Of a stretch of DNA of 64,000 bases, positions 43,635 to 51,958 are shown in pieces. The stretch spans positions 124,001 to 188,000 of the forward strand of contig JACKOV010000003.1 in assembly GCA_024234075.1 (NCBI GenBank), written 5' to 3'. Numbering within the stretch: the first letter of the stretch is position 1; every line of letters begins with the position of its first letter. This DNA comes from Nevskiaceae bacterium (GTDB lineage Bacteria; Pseudomonadota; Gammaproteobacteria; Steroidobacterales; Steroidobacteraceae). The position numbers were made by a program, and so were the translations under genes. The notes under the pieces were generated by a model. The model saw only the letters and a program-made list of their open reading frames with translations. It made no database searches and had not been told where the DNA came from.

Positions 43635-45074
43635 ATGAGGCGGCGCAGTTTCATTGCATCTGCCGGAGCGTTGCTATCCGGGAGCAGCGGCATCCTGAGT
43701 GCACGCGCCGCCTCGTCGACAAGCGGGCGCATGCGCAAGAAGGATGCGGACGTAGTTGTAGTCGGCGCAGGCCTGTCAGGCCTTTATGCGGCCATGCTGC
43801 TCGAAGAGCAGGGCCTGAAAGTCTGCGTGGTCGAGGGTCGAGACCGCGTCGGCGGTCGCATGTTTACGCTCGATCAGCTGCCTGGCAAGCCAGAGGGCGG
43901 CGGTAGTCTGCTTGGCCCACGCTACGCACGTGCTCTCGATTTGGCGACGCGTCTGAACGTGGCGCTGGCACCGGCGCGGCCGCGCACGGAACCCGTCGCC
44001 GGGGAAGTTGCGCTCAATATCCGCGGACAGACAATCCGGGTCGAAGACTGGGAATCCTCGAAGCTGAATCCGTTCCCGGAAGCGCTGCGTTCCCGCACGC
44101 CTTGGGATATCTATTTCGGGGAGTTGCCGAAATTCAATCCATTCGAGAGTTTGGGTGACTGGCGTGATCCTCGCTACTCGCGGCATGATCGACCGATCCA
44201 GTCGATCTTGTCCGAGGCGGGCTACAGTGACGAAGCGTTGCGTATCCTGCAGTCCAACTCCAGCTACGGAAATGACTTTTTTACGCTGAGTGGCTTGCAT
44301 CTGTATCACTACTTCACTTGGCAGAAACTTCAGGCGGTGGAGGGCCCGCGCGTCAACTGTGCCGATGGCAACCAGCGCCTGCCTGAAGCGATGGCGCGTT
44401 CACTCCGTGGCGACATTCGACTTGCTACACGTGTGACCGCGATCGGTTCAACCGATGACGGTGTTGAGGTTGTTTGTGAAGATGGCGCACGTCTTCGCGC
44501 GCCTCACGGCTTGTGCACGTTACCGGCACCGGTTCTTCGTTACATCAAGGTCGATCCACCTTTCTTCGGCGAAAAGGCCAATGCGGTGCTGAACCTGGAT
44601 TATCACAAGACCTACCAGGTCCATTTCGGATTCACTCGCCGGTTTTGGGAAGATGACGGCTTGCCGCCGTCGCTCTGGACCGACGGGCCGGTTGGCCGCT
44701 TCAATGCGCTGAAGGACATCGACGGCAAGTCCATCGTCTGTTTTCTGGCGTACGCGAATGGTCAAAATGCGGCGCGATTGGATCGAATGAGTTTTGATGA
44801 GGCGGTGGCCTATGTGATGCGGGAGCTCGAGGCGATGCGGCCCTCTCTGAAAGGTGCGTTGCAGCCGCTTCGTGCCTGGTCGATGCAGAATGACCGGTTT
44901 TCGGGTGGTTCGTACGCCACCTGGAAGCCGGGGCAGGTGCCGCGGTTCAATGCGGCGCTTGTTGCACCATGGGGCCGTTGGCACTTCGCTGGCGAGCATA
45001 CAGCGCTGATGGCTCGTGGGTTCGAGGGCGCGCTCGAGTCCGGAGAGCGCGCGGCGCTGGAAATTCTCGCCTAG
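43635..45074 (+). CDS. flavin amine oxidase family protein 3, Tat-exported
   Basis: A 479-residue paralogue. Two in-frame ATGs at 43629 and 43635 are possible; GAGG at 43623-43626 is better spaced for 43635. Twin-arginine leader RRRSFIASAGALLSGSSG. FAD motif VVVVGAGLSGLYAAMLLEEQ, VVEGRDRVGGRMFTL; C-terminal WHFAGEHTALMARGFEGALE; RFSGGSYATWKPGQ precedes. It starts ten bases after the receptor stop, completing the oxidase 2-cytochrome-receptor-oxidase 3 operon. The paralogues differ in the middle (for instance 190-260), which suggests successive steps or different substrates. Substrate unknown. Confidence 0.87.
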   Translation: MRRRSFIASAGALLSGSSGILSARAASSTSGRMRKKDADVVVVGAGLSGLYAAMLLEEQGLKVCVVEGRDRVGGRMFTLDQLPGKPEGGGSLLGPRYARALDLATRLNVALAPARPRTEPVAGEVALNIRGQTIRVEDWESSKLNPFPEALRSRTPWDIYFGELPKFNPFESLGDWRDPRYSRHDRPIQSILSEAGYSDEALRILQSNSSYGNDFFTLSGLHLYHYFTWQKLQAVEGPRVNCADGNQRLPEAMARSLRGDIRLATRVTAIGSTDDGVEVVCEDGARLRAPHGLCTLPAPVLRYIKVDPPFFGEKANAVLNLDYHKTYQVHFGFTRRFWEDDGLPPSLWTDGPVGRFNALKDIDGKSIVCFLAYANGQNAARLDRMSFDEAVAYVMRELEAMRPSLKGALQPLRAWSMQNDRFSGGSYATWKPGQVPRFNAALVAPWGRWHFAGEHTALMARGFEGALESGERAALEILA

Positions 45075-45265
45075 TGCAGGCGCGCCTCGGCGCCGGGGTG
45101 TTGGGCAATGACGAGAGTCCGGGCGCAGCGCTGAAGCTATTTGGCGCGACCTCGAGGGGCTAGTCTGTCGGTTGCGCCAGTGGCGAATGGCAGGACCAGC
45201 TGCGGATGCCGGTCTTGTTCCAGCTGGAGTAGTCGCCTCGCAGGCGTTTGATCGAGCTGGCTTGT

Positions 45266-46078
45266 CTAGTCGCGCTCGATCTTGCGGAAGTTGCGCGACT
45301 TGCGGCGCATCAGGCCCAGCGCCCAGGAGCCGGGTAGACACCTGGCGAGGAGCCACACCAGCTTGTAGTGCCAGCCGGGGACCACGATGGCCTGCCCGCG
45401 TTCGACGGCCTCGATGCCGGCGCGGGCGACTTGGTCGGGCTGCAGCCAGATCCAGCGGGGAAGCTGGTTCATCAAGGCGCGGGAACCGGTCACGTCGTGG
45501 AACTCGGAGTAGGTAAAGCCGGGACAACGTGCGGTGACGTGGACATCATGGTCGGTATTTTCCAGCGACAGAGTTTCGCTGAGCTTGACCATGTAGGCTT
45601 TGGCGGCGGCATACAGCGTCTGCCCGTCGGCACCGGAGATCAGCCCGGCCACCGAGGCGACATTGAGGATCCGGCCGGCCCTGCTGTCACGAATTTCAGG
45701 CAGCAGTCGCCAGGTCAGCTCGCTGACCGCGCCGATCATCACCTGCAGGAACGCAGCGTGGGTGGTCCAGTCGTTGACGAGATAGCGGCCAGGTACACCG
45801 TATCCGGCGTTGTTGACCAGGATACGCACGGTGAGGCCGCGGCGGTGGATCTCCGTCACCAGCGCTGCCGGGGCGGCTGGATCAGCGAGGTCTGCGGCGA
45901 TCACCTCTACCGGCACTTGCCGGGCCAGCTCGGCAGCCAGTGAGTCCAGCCGATCCTTGCGCCGAGCCGTAAGAATCAGTGGTATGCCGCGGCGGGCGTA
46001 TTCGCGCGCGATCGCGGTGCCGATGCCGCTGGAGGCGCCGGTGATCAGCGCGTGGCCGATCGGGGCGAGTGGATTCAT
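45266..46078 (-). CDS. SDR-family oxidoreductase (DltE-like)
   Basis: A 270-residue classical short-chain dehydrogenase. Cofactor motif ITGASSGIGTAIAREYARRG with TARRKDRL, then LVNNAGYG, catalytic Ser in LNVASVAG, and YxxxK in YAAAKAYMVKLSE. The C-terminal segment GWHYKLVWLLARCLPGSWAL is hydrophobic and may contact membrane, as in several DltE-like SDRs. It stands alone, convergent with the oxidase cluster. Substrate unknown. Confidence 0.9.
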   Translation of the reverse strand: MNPLAPIGHALITGASSGIGTAIAREYARRGIPLILTARRKDRLDSLAAELARQVPVEVIAADLADPAAPAALVTEIHRRGLTVRILVNNAGYGVPGRYLVNDWTTHAAFLQVMIGAVSELTWRLLPEIRDSRAGRILNVASVAGLISGADGQTLYAAAKAYMVKLSETLSLENTDHDVHVTARCPGFTYSEFHDVTGSRALMNQLPRWIWLQPDQVARAGIEAVERGQAIVVPGWHYKLVWLLARCLPGSWALGLMRRKSRNFRKIERD

Positions 46079-46256
46079 GGCCTAGTCCACCCTACCTCCC
46101 ACGGCTCGTGCCAGGGCCGTACCATATTCGCTCCTTGTGGCGACCATCCCCCGAAGCCGGCGCAGTGGGTTTCACGGGCTGTCAGCGAGTCATCCCGTAG
46201 TCCCGCCTACCGGTTCATCCATCGGGTGATCGAGACACGAGTGATCATCCTTCTGA

Positions 46257-48578
46257 TCACCGAAGGCTGTCGCGAAATGCGCTCGTTGTTGATGCGCCGG
46301 TTGCCGGGGGCGTAGCCCCTGCCGAGGTCGATGCTGCCGGGGCCTGGGTCTTGTCCGCAGCCGAAAACCCTCGTTTACGCATCAATGCCTCGATGCCGGC
46401 ATCGCGGCCGCGGAACTCGCGATAGGCGACGGCGGGGTCGACGGTGTTGCCGATCGCGAACACATGCCGGGTCAGTTTGCCGGCGACGCCGGGATCCCAG
46501 GCGCCGCGTGGCGTTTCCTGGAAAGCCTCCCAGGCGTCCGCGGTCAGGGTATCGGCCCAGAGGTAGCTGTAGTAGCCGGCGGAATAGCCGTCGCCGGAGA
46601 ATACGTGGGCGAACTGCGGGGTGCGGTGGCGCATCACGATCTCGCGTGGCATGCCGAGTTCGGCCAGGGCTTCACGCTCGAAGGCATCCGGGTCGATTGC
46701 CGTATCGGGCGTTGCCGCCAGATGCAGCTGCATGTCGATCAGTGCGCCGGAGAGATATTCGACCGTCGCGAAGCCCTGGTTGAAGGTCCGGGTGCGCTCG
46801 ATTTTCGCGACCAGCTCGGCGGGGATCGGTTCGCCGGTCTGATGGTGTACCGCAAAGCGGTTCAGCACTTCGGGCACCAGCAGCCAGTGTTCAAGCAGCT
46901 GCGACGGGAACTCGACGTAGTCGCGAGCGACGTTGGTGCCCGACAGCGAGGGGTAATTCACGTCAGATGAGAGGCCGTGCAGCGCGTGGCCGAACTCATG
47001 GAACAGCGTCACCGCGTCGTCCCAGCTGATCAGCAGCGGCTCGCCCGGTTTGCCCTTCACGAAGTTGGCATTGTTCGAGACGATGGTCGAAATCTCGCCG
47101 GCGAAACGCTCCTGGTTGCGATAGGCGTTCATCCAGGCGCCCGAGCGTTTGCCGGGGCGTGCGTAGGGGTCGAAGAACCAGAGGCCGAGATGCTTGCCGT
47201 CGCGGGTCACTTCCCAGACGCTGACGTCCGGGTGGTAGACCGGTACCCGGCCGGCTGGCAGGGCGACGAACTGCATGCCGAACAACTGGCTGGCCACCCA
47301 GAACATGCCCTCGCGCAGGCGGTCGAGCTGCAGATAGGGCTTGAGCTGGTTGGCGTCGAGATCGTAGCGGTCCTTGCGGACCTTCTCGGCGTAGTAGCGG
47401 TAGTCCCAGGGCTCGATGGTGAACGGTGCGCCGCTCTCGCGGGTCGCGAGCGCCTGCATGTCGGCGACTTCCTCGCGCACCCGGGCGACGGCCGGGGTCC
47501 AGACGGCTTCCATCAGCGCCATCGCGCGTTCGGGGGTTCGCGCCATCGAGTCTTCGAGGCGCCAGTGCGCATGGGTCGGATAGCCGATCAGCCGGGCACG
47601 TTCGGCGCGCAGCTGCAGGATCTCGGTGATCAGGACGTTGTTGTCGGTGGCGCCGCCGTTGTCGCCGCGGTTGACGAACGTGCGCCAGACCTTTTCGCGC
47701 AGGTCGCGACGGGTGGAGTAGGTCAGGAAGGGTTCGACCGAGGAGCGTGTGTTGGCGATCAGCCACTTGCCCTTGAAGCCGCGCGATTCGGCGTCGGCGG
47801 CTGCGCCGGCGACCACGGAACCGGGCAGGCCGGAGAGGTCGTCGCGCGACTCGATCAGCAGGTACTGGTCCGATTCGTCGGTCAGCAGGTTCTGGCCGAA
47901 CTGCGTGAACAGGGTCGCGAGGCGCTGGTTGATCGCGGCGAGGCGTGATTTGGCCGCTGCGTCGAGCTGTGCGCCGGCGCGGACGAAGTTGGTGTAATGC
48001 AGCCAGGTGAGGCGCTGCTGCTCGGGCGTCAGGCCGGATTTCTCGCGCGCTTCGTAGACGGCAGCGATCCGCGCGAACAGCTTGTCGTTCTGCGTGACCT
48101 GGTCGCGGAACGCGGCGAGTTTCGGTTCGATCTCGCGCTCGACCTGCTGTACGGCGGCGTCGTTCAGCGTCGAGCTGAACACGCCGTAGACCGCGCCGGC
48201 CCGATCCAGCAAGCGGCCGGTGCGTTCCATGGCCGCGATGGTGTTGTCGAAGGTCGGCGGACCCGACTGGTCGGCGATTTTCTGCAGCTCGGCCAGCGCG
48301 GTGGCGATGCCGGCTTCGAGTGCCGGGCCGATGTGCTGGGGCTGCACCCGGTCGAACGGCGGGACGCCGCCCCAGGGGCCCAGCCATTCCGACAGCAGCG
48401 GGTTGCCGGCGGGGATCGTCGTCGCGGCCGGGACGGTGGTCTCGGCCGCGATGGCACTCGAGGGGGCAATGCTCATGATCAGGCTCGCAAACACGGTGAA
48501 GGACAGGGCGATGGCCGGACCGATCCGGTCAGGGGTCTGGTCTGGGTGGCCTTGGGTTCGAAACTGGCGTGGCTGCAT
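46257..48578 (-). CDS. dcp: exported M3-family dipeptidyl carboxypeptidase / oligopeptidase
   Basis: A 773-residue zinc metallopeptidase. The catalytic motif is LFHEFGHALHGLSSDV, with the M3 segments FDPYARPGKRSGAWMNAY and QLLEHWLLVPEVL. It carries a signal peptide (AIALSFTVFASLIMSIAPSS), unlike cytosolic E. coli Dcp, so it acts in the periplasm on short peptides. The C-terminal 30 residues are Ala/Thr-rich and probably disordered. It begins 12 bases after the cyclase-fusion stop, so the two are likely co-transcribed. Confidence 0.93.
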   Translation of the reverse strand: MQPRQFRTQGHPDQTPDRIGPAIALSFTVFASLIMSIAPSSAIAAETTVPAATTIPAGNPLLSEWLGPWGGVPPFDRVQPQHIGPALEAGIATALAELQKIADQSGPPTFDNTIAAMERTGRLLDRAGAVYGVFSSTLNDAAVQQVEREIEPKLAAFRDQVTQNDKLFARIAAVYEAREKSGLTPEQQRLTWLHYTNFVRAGAQLDAAAKSRLAAINQRLATLFTQFGQNLLTDESDQYLLIESRDDLSGLPGSVVAGAAADAESRGFKGKWLIANTRSSVEPFLTYSTRRDLREKVWRTFVNRGDNGGATDNNVLITEILQLRAERARLIGYPTHAHWRLEDSMARTPERAMALMEAVWTPAVARVREEVADMQALATRESGAPFTIEPWDYRYYAEKVRKDRYDLDANQLKPYLQLDRLREGMFWVASQLFGMQFVALPAGRVPVYHPDVSVWEVTRDGKHLGLWFFDPYARPGKRSGAWMNAYRNQERFAGEISTIVSNNANFVKGKPGEPLLISWDDAVTLFHEFGHALHGLSSDVNYPSLSGTNVARDYVEFPSQLLEHWLLVPEVLNRFAVHHQTGEPIPAELVAKIERTRTFNQGFATVEYLSGALIDMQLHLAATPDTAIDPDAFEREALAELGMPREIVMRHRTPQFAHVFSGDGYSAGYYSYLWADTLTADAWEAFQETPRGAWDPGVAGKLTRHVFAIGNTVDPAVAYREFRGRDAGIEALMRKRGFSAADKTQAPAASTSAGATPPATGASTTSAFRDSLR

Positions 48579-48590
48579 GATCGCGGCTCC

Positions 48591-49619
48591 TCAGGCGTCG
48601 CCGAGGTTGATCCGTTCGGCGGCGGGCAGGCAGTAGATCTGTACCGGGGCTGCACGGCCGCGCAGCTGCAGTGCCGGCAGCTCGAGCAGCGGCAGTTCGT
48701 CGTCGTCGTCGAGGTTGTCGCGCACCACGCTGGAGAATAGGGCTTCGCCGGCGCGGGCGCGCTGGCTGAGCCGCGAGGCGACGTTGACGGTGTCGCCGAT
48801 GATCGTATAGCTGGTGAATTTCGCCGAGCCGACGTGGCCGGCGATCACTTCGCCGGCGTTGATGCCGATGCCGAGACCGGTATCGACGTCGTGACGGCGT
48901 TTCCATTCGGCCGAGAGATTGCCGAAACGCGCCAGCATTTCGCGCGCGGTGTCGATCGCGCGGCGCGAGGCGTCGGCGCGCTCGTTCGGCACGCCGAAGC
49001 CGACCATCAGCCCATCGCCGGCCATGTTGAAGACCGTGCCGCCATGGTCCACGGCGATCCCGGTCAACAGGTCGAAAAATTCGTTCAGCAGCGGCACGAC
49101 CTGGGTCGGGGTCAGGCGTTCGGAGACGCGCGTGAAGCCGCGCATGTCGGCGAACATCACCGCACCCTTGGCGCGGGTGTAGCCGTTGATCTCGCCGACG
49201 GCGCGGCTCGGCGGCGTGACGTCATGCTGGCGCAGCTCGATGAGGTTGCCGGCAGGGTCGCGCAGGAAAATGTGCCGCAGCTGCGGCTCGACGCCATTCG
49301 AGATCCGGAACGGGATGCCGCGGCGCTCGAGCTCGACTCTCGCACCCTCGAGGTCCGCCACCGCGAGCGCGACGTGCGGTTCGGTACTGTCGATGTTCTG
49401 CGGGTCGCTGTGGCCGTGGCCATTGGCGCCGATCAGGTGGATCTGGCCGTATTCGCCGGCCTGCAGCCAGTGGCCGGGTGTGCCGTTGCTGCTGCGGCGC
49501 TCCGGATCGACCTTGAAACCGAGGACGTCGGCGTAGAAGTCGCGGGCCCGGTCGATCTCGTGCGCCGAGGATGCGACGCGTACGGCATGGTGGTGAAGCC
49601 TGATCACCCTGATCGACAT
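48591..49619 (-). CDS. VOC-domain / class III nucleotidyl cyclase fusion
   Basis: A 342-residue protein (start ATG 49619; a GTG at 49664 is also open). Residues 1-135 form a vicinal-oxygen-chelate domain with apparent metal ligands in RLHHHAVRV, YGQIHLIGA, PHVALAV and LIELRQ. Residues about 150-340 form a class III cyclase domain: VMFADMRGFTRVSE and MAGDGLMVGFG carry the two metal Asp, and NVASRL the transition-state Asn and Arg. The residue that is usually Lys and reads adenine is Asn here (TVFNMAGD), and the partner usually Asp, Thr or Glu before YT is Ser (TSYTIIGD), so the product nucleotide cannot be predicted. The VOC part may sense a small ligand. Confidence 0.83.
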   Translation of the reverse strand: MSIRVIRLHHHAVRVASSAHEIDRARDFYADVLGFKVDPERRSSNGTPGHWLQAGEYGQIHLIGANGHGHSDPQNIDSTEPHVALAVADLEGARVELERRGIPFRISNGVEPQLRHIFLRDPAGNLIELRQHDVTPPSRAVGEINGYTRAKGAVMFADMRGFTRVSERLTPTQVVPLLNEFFDLLTGIAVDHGGTVFNMAGDGLMVGFGVPNERADASRRAIDTAREMLARFGNLSAEWKRRHDVDTGLGIGINAGEVIAGHVGSAKFTSYTIIGDTVNVASRLSQRARAGEALFSSVVRDNLDDDDELPLLELPALQLRGRAAPVQIYCLPAAERINLGDA

Positions 49620-49778
49620 GTTGCTTGTATCCCCTGACGGATCCGGAGGACGATTATGGTCCACGGAGCGCGTCGCGGCAGCCCTGTCGGCAGGTGGCGA
49701 CCGCGGCGGCGGGGTCGGCGCGTCGGGCCGGATGAACGGCCAGCGCAGGGTGCGACCGGCGGGCCGCGCCCGATGCGA

Positions 49779-50510
49779 TCAGCGGGCGGCCGCCCCGGGC
49801 GGGTCCGGGGCGCGCAGCGGCTGGCTGTCGCGCAGGCCGGTGTGGCGGTCGAGACCGGCATGCATGTCGAGCAGGACGGACTCGAGGCGCTGTCGCAGGG
49901 CCTCGGTCGCGTCGGGCGAGAGCCTGGTGGGCACCTCGATCGGTTCGCCGATCCGGATCCGCACCGTGGCGCCGGGTTTTGGGACCACGGTGCGGTCCCA
50001 GGATTTTTGCCAGACCCAGGCGTTGTCGGCCGAGGCGGCGACCGGCAGCAGCAGACTGTCGGTCTTCTGGGCCAGTGTGATCGTGCCGAGTTGGGCGATG
50101 CCGCGCGGTCCGCGCGAGCCGTCGGCCGAGAGGCAGGAGTTCAGTCCGCGGTCGTCGCGCTGGGCGCGGATCATCTCGACCAGTGCGCGAGCGCCGCCCT
50201 TGCCGGAGGAGCCGCGGGCGACCCGAAAGCCCAGGCCTTCCTCGACCCGGGTCATCAGCTCGCCGTCGCGGCTCTGCGAGCACATCAGGATCCAGCGGCC
50301 TTGCTCGGGCAGGCTGAAGAAATGCAGCAGCGCGAAGGTGCGGGCATGCAGGAAGGCACCGACCACGGGCTGCCGGGCCGCGATCAGGCGCGACAGGTTC
50401 TCGCCGCCCTCGACTTCGTAGCGCCAGCTGCGGCCCAGCCAGCGATAAACGTTGCGGGCGACCGGCGGCATGATCCGGTGCAGCACGAAGCGGCGCACCG
50501 GCTTGCGCAT
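49779..50510 (-). CDS. DUF374-type lysophospholipid acyltransferase
   Basis: A 243-residue protein from ATG 50510; a GTG at 50549 closer to the upstream stop is also possible. Segments PVVGAFLHARTFALLHFFSL, MCSQSRDGELMTRVEEGLGF, RGSSGKGGARALVEMI and SADGSRGPRGIAQLGTITLA match the DUF374 branch of the LPLAT superfamily. It likely acylates a lipid at the inner membrane. It follows the HMG-CoA reductase gene directly, suggesting a shared lipid or isoprenoid-related role. Confidence 0.82.
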   Translation of the reverse strand: MRKPVRRFVLHRIMPPVARNVYRWLGRSWRYEVEGGENLSRLIAARQPVVGAFLHARTFALLHFFSLPEQGRWILMCSQSRDGELMTRVEEGLGFRVARGSSGKGGARALVEMIRAQRDDRGLNSCLSADGSRGPRGIAQLGTITLAQKTDSLLLPVAASADNAWVWQKSWDRTVVPKPGATVRIRIGEPIEVPTRLSPDATEALRQRLESVLLDMHAGLDRHTGLRDSQPLRAPDPPGAAAR

Positions 50511-50553
50511 CCGGGCCGGCGGGGTGGTGTTGGCGCTGGCGGCGACCACCCGC

Positions 50554-51837
50554 TCAGTCCGTCGGCGATGGCGGCGGGCCGACGGTGGACGGTGCCGCGG
50601 AGAGGGACGGCGGCAGGCGGCCTTTGCGGCCGCCGGCGGCATGCGCGGCGGCGAATTGCCCGCTGGCCATCGCGCCGAGGATGGCCAGCTCGCCGGCCAG
50701 TGCCGCGACGGCGACGATCTCGGCGAACTTGGCGGCCTTGCCGGTGCCTGTGCAGCCGAGCAGGCTGAGGCATTCCTGGGCGGTCGGGAGATAGGTGCCG
50801 CCGCCGACCGTGCCGACGATCAGGTTGGGCAGGGTCACCGAGACATACAGATCGCCGTCCGAGCGGCGTTCGGCGCGGGTCACGGCGACCACGGCTTCGG
50901 CGATGCAGGCGACATCCTGGCCGCAAGCGATGAACATTGCGGCCAGCGCGTTGGCGACATTGGCCTGCAGGCCGACCGCACCGGTCTGGGCCGAGCCGGC
51001 CTGGGCCTGGGCCCAGCAGCGCACGAAGCCGTCGACGTCGGTGCGCCAGTAACGCGCGATCACCTTCGCCGGCAGCACCACTTCGGCACTGGCGTTGCGG
51101 CCGCGGGTGTCGCGGAACGCCAGGGCCGAGGCGCGCTTGTCACCAGAGAGCACCGACTCGACCAGCCAGCTGCGTGGTTTGATCGGCGTGCGCTCGAGCA
51201 GCCACTGGCAGCCGACCTGGGTCGCGAGCGTGACCATGTTCTGGCCGGCGGCATCGCCGGTCGTGAACTCGAAGCGCACGTAGACGGTGTTGCCGAGGAT
51301 CGAGGTATGCAGGCCGAGCAGCCGGCAGTAGCGCGAGGTGGTCGCGACCGCGGCGGCCAGCCCGTCGCGCTGCGCCGGCAGCCAGCGGGCGAAGGCGTCG
51401 GCTTGGTGCAGATCGGCGAACTCGAAACAGGGGGCGCGCCCGACCTGCTGTTCGCTGACCAGCGCGGCGGCGCCGCCGCAACGGTTGATCACGTTGAACG
51501 CGTGCTGGAACGAAGCGACCAGGGTGCCTTCGGTGGTCGCGAACGGCAGGAAATACTCGCCTTCGGCCTGCGCACCGCGGATCCGCACCGGGCCGGCGAT
51601 GCCGACGGGCACGCAGGCGTAGCCGATGAAGCCTTCGATGCTGCCGGCAAGTGCTTCGGGGGCGAGTGCGGGCGTCGTGCCCGCCAGGCTGTCGAGGGTG
51701 AAACCTTCGTCGCGCAGCCGCTGGCGCCGCAGCTGCAGTGCCACGCTCGACATGTCGGTCGTGGCCGGCAGGCGGCGGGCGCGCCGGGTGGCGTCGGTCT
51801 GCGAACAGGGGTCGTCGTCGCGCCCGGCGGTGTTCAT
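50554..51837 (-). CDS. hydroxymethylglutaryl-CoA reductase, class I type
   Basis: A 427-residue enzyme that reduces HMG-CoA to mevalonate with NADPH. Class I features: VPVGIAGPVRIRG, catalytic Glu in FATTEGTLVASF, Lys in SGDKRASALAF, Asp in ACGQDVACIAEA, NAD(P)-site segment LIVGTVGGGTYLPTAQECL, and the C-terminal His in GQFAAAHAAGGR. Class II bacterial enzymes read differently at these points. Most gammaproteobacteria lack this enzyme and use the MEP route, so its presence is notable. No other mevalonate-pathway gene is in the window. The neighbour is a DUF374 acyltransferase. Confidence 0.87.
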   Translation of the reverse strand: MNTAGRDDDPCSQTDATRRARRLPATTDMSSVALQLRRQRLRDEGFTLDSLAGTTPALAPEALAGSIEGFIGYACVPVGIAGPVRIRGAQAEGEYFLPFATTEGTLVASFQHAFNVINRCGGAAALVSEQQVGRAPCFEFADLHQADAFARWLPAQRDGLAAAVATTSRYCRLLGLHTSILGNTVYVRFEFTTGDAAGQNMVTLATQVGCQWLLERTPIKPRSWLVESVLSGDKRASALAFRDTRGRNASAEVVLPAKVIARYWRTDVDGFVRCWAQAQAGSAQTGAVGLQANVANALAAMFIACGQDVACIAEAVVAVTRAERRSDGDLYVSVTLPNLIVGTVGGGTYLPTAQECLSLLGCTGTGKAAKFAEIVAVAALAGELAILGAMASGQFAAAHAAGGRKGRLPPSLSAAPSTVGPPPSPTD

Positions 51838-51913
51838 CCGGGCATTGTGGGCAAACCAGTTGCAAGCAGCAACCGCGACCGGGCACCTGACAGGCTGCGG
51901 ACGGCCGGAAGAA

Positions 51914-51948
51914 ACCCCGCGGCACCTCGGTGGGAGATGCCGCGGGGT
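51914..51948 (-). terminator. intrinsic terminator of the TonB receptor gene at 51959
   Basis: An 11-bp perfect stem (51914-51924 with 51938-51948) and a 13-base loop follow the receptor stop on the minus strand; a short T-run (TTTC) comes after it. Confidence 0.65.
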
Positions 51949-51958
51949 GCGCCGTCGA

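Noticed and set aside
45075..45265. Short plus-strand open frame after oxidase 3
   Set aside because: It continues another frame of the oxidase gene, is Arg/Gly-rich, and has no start signal or domain.
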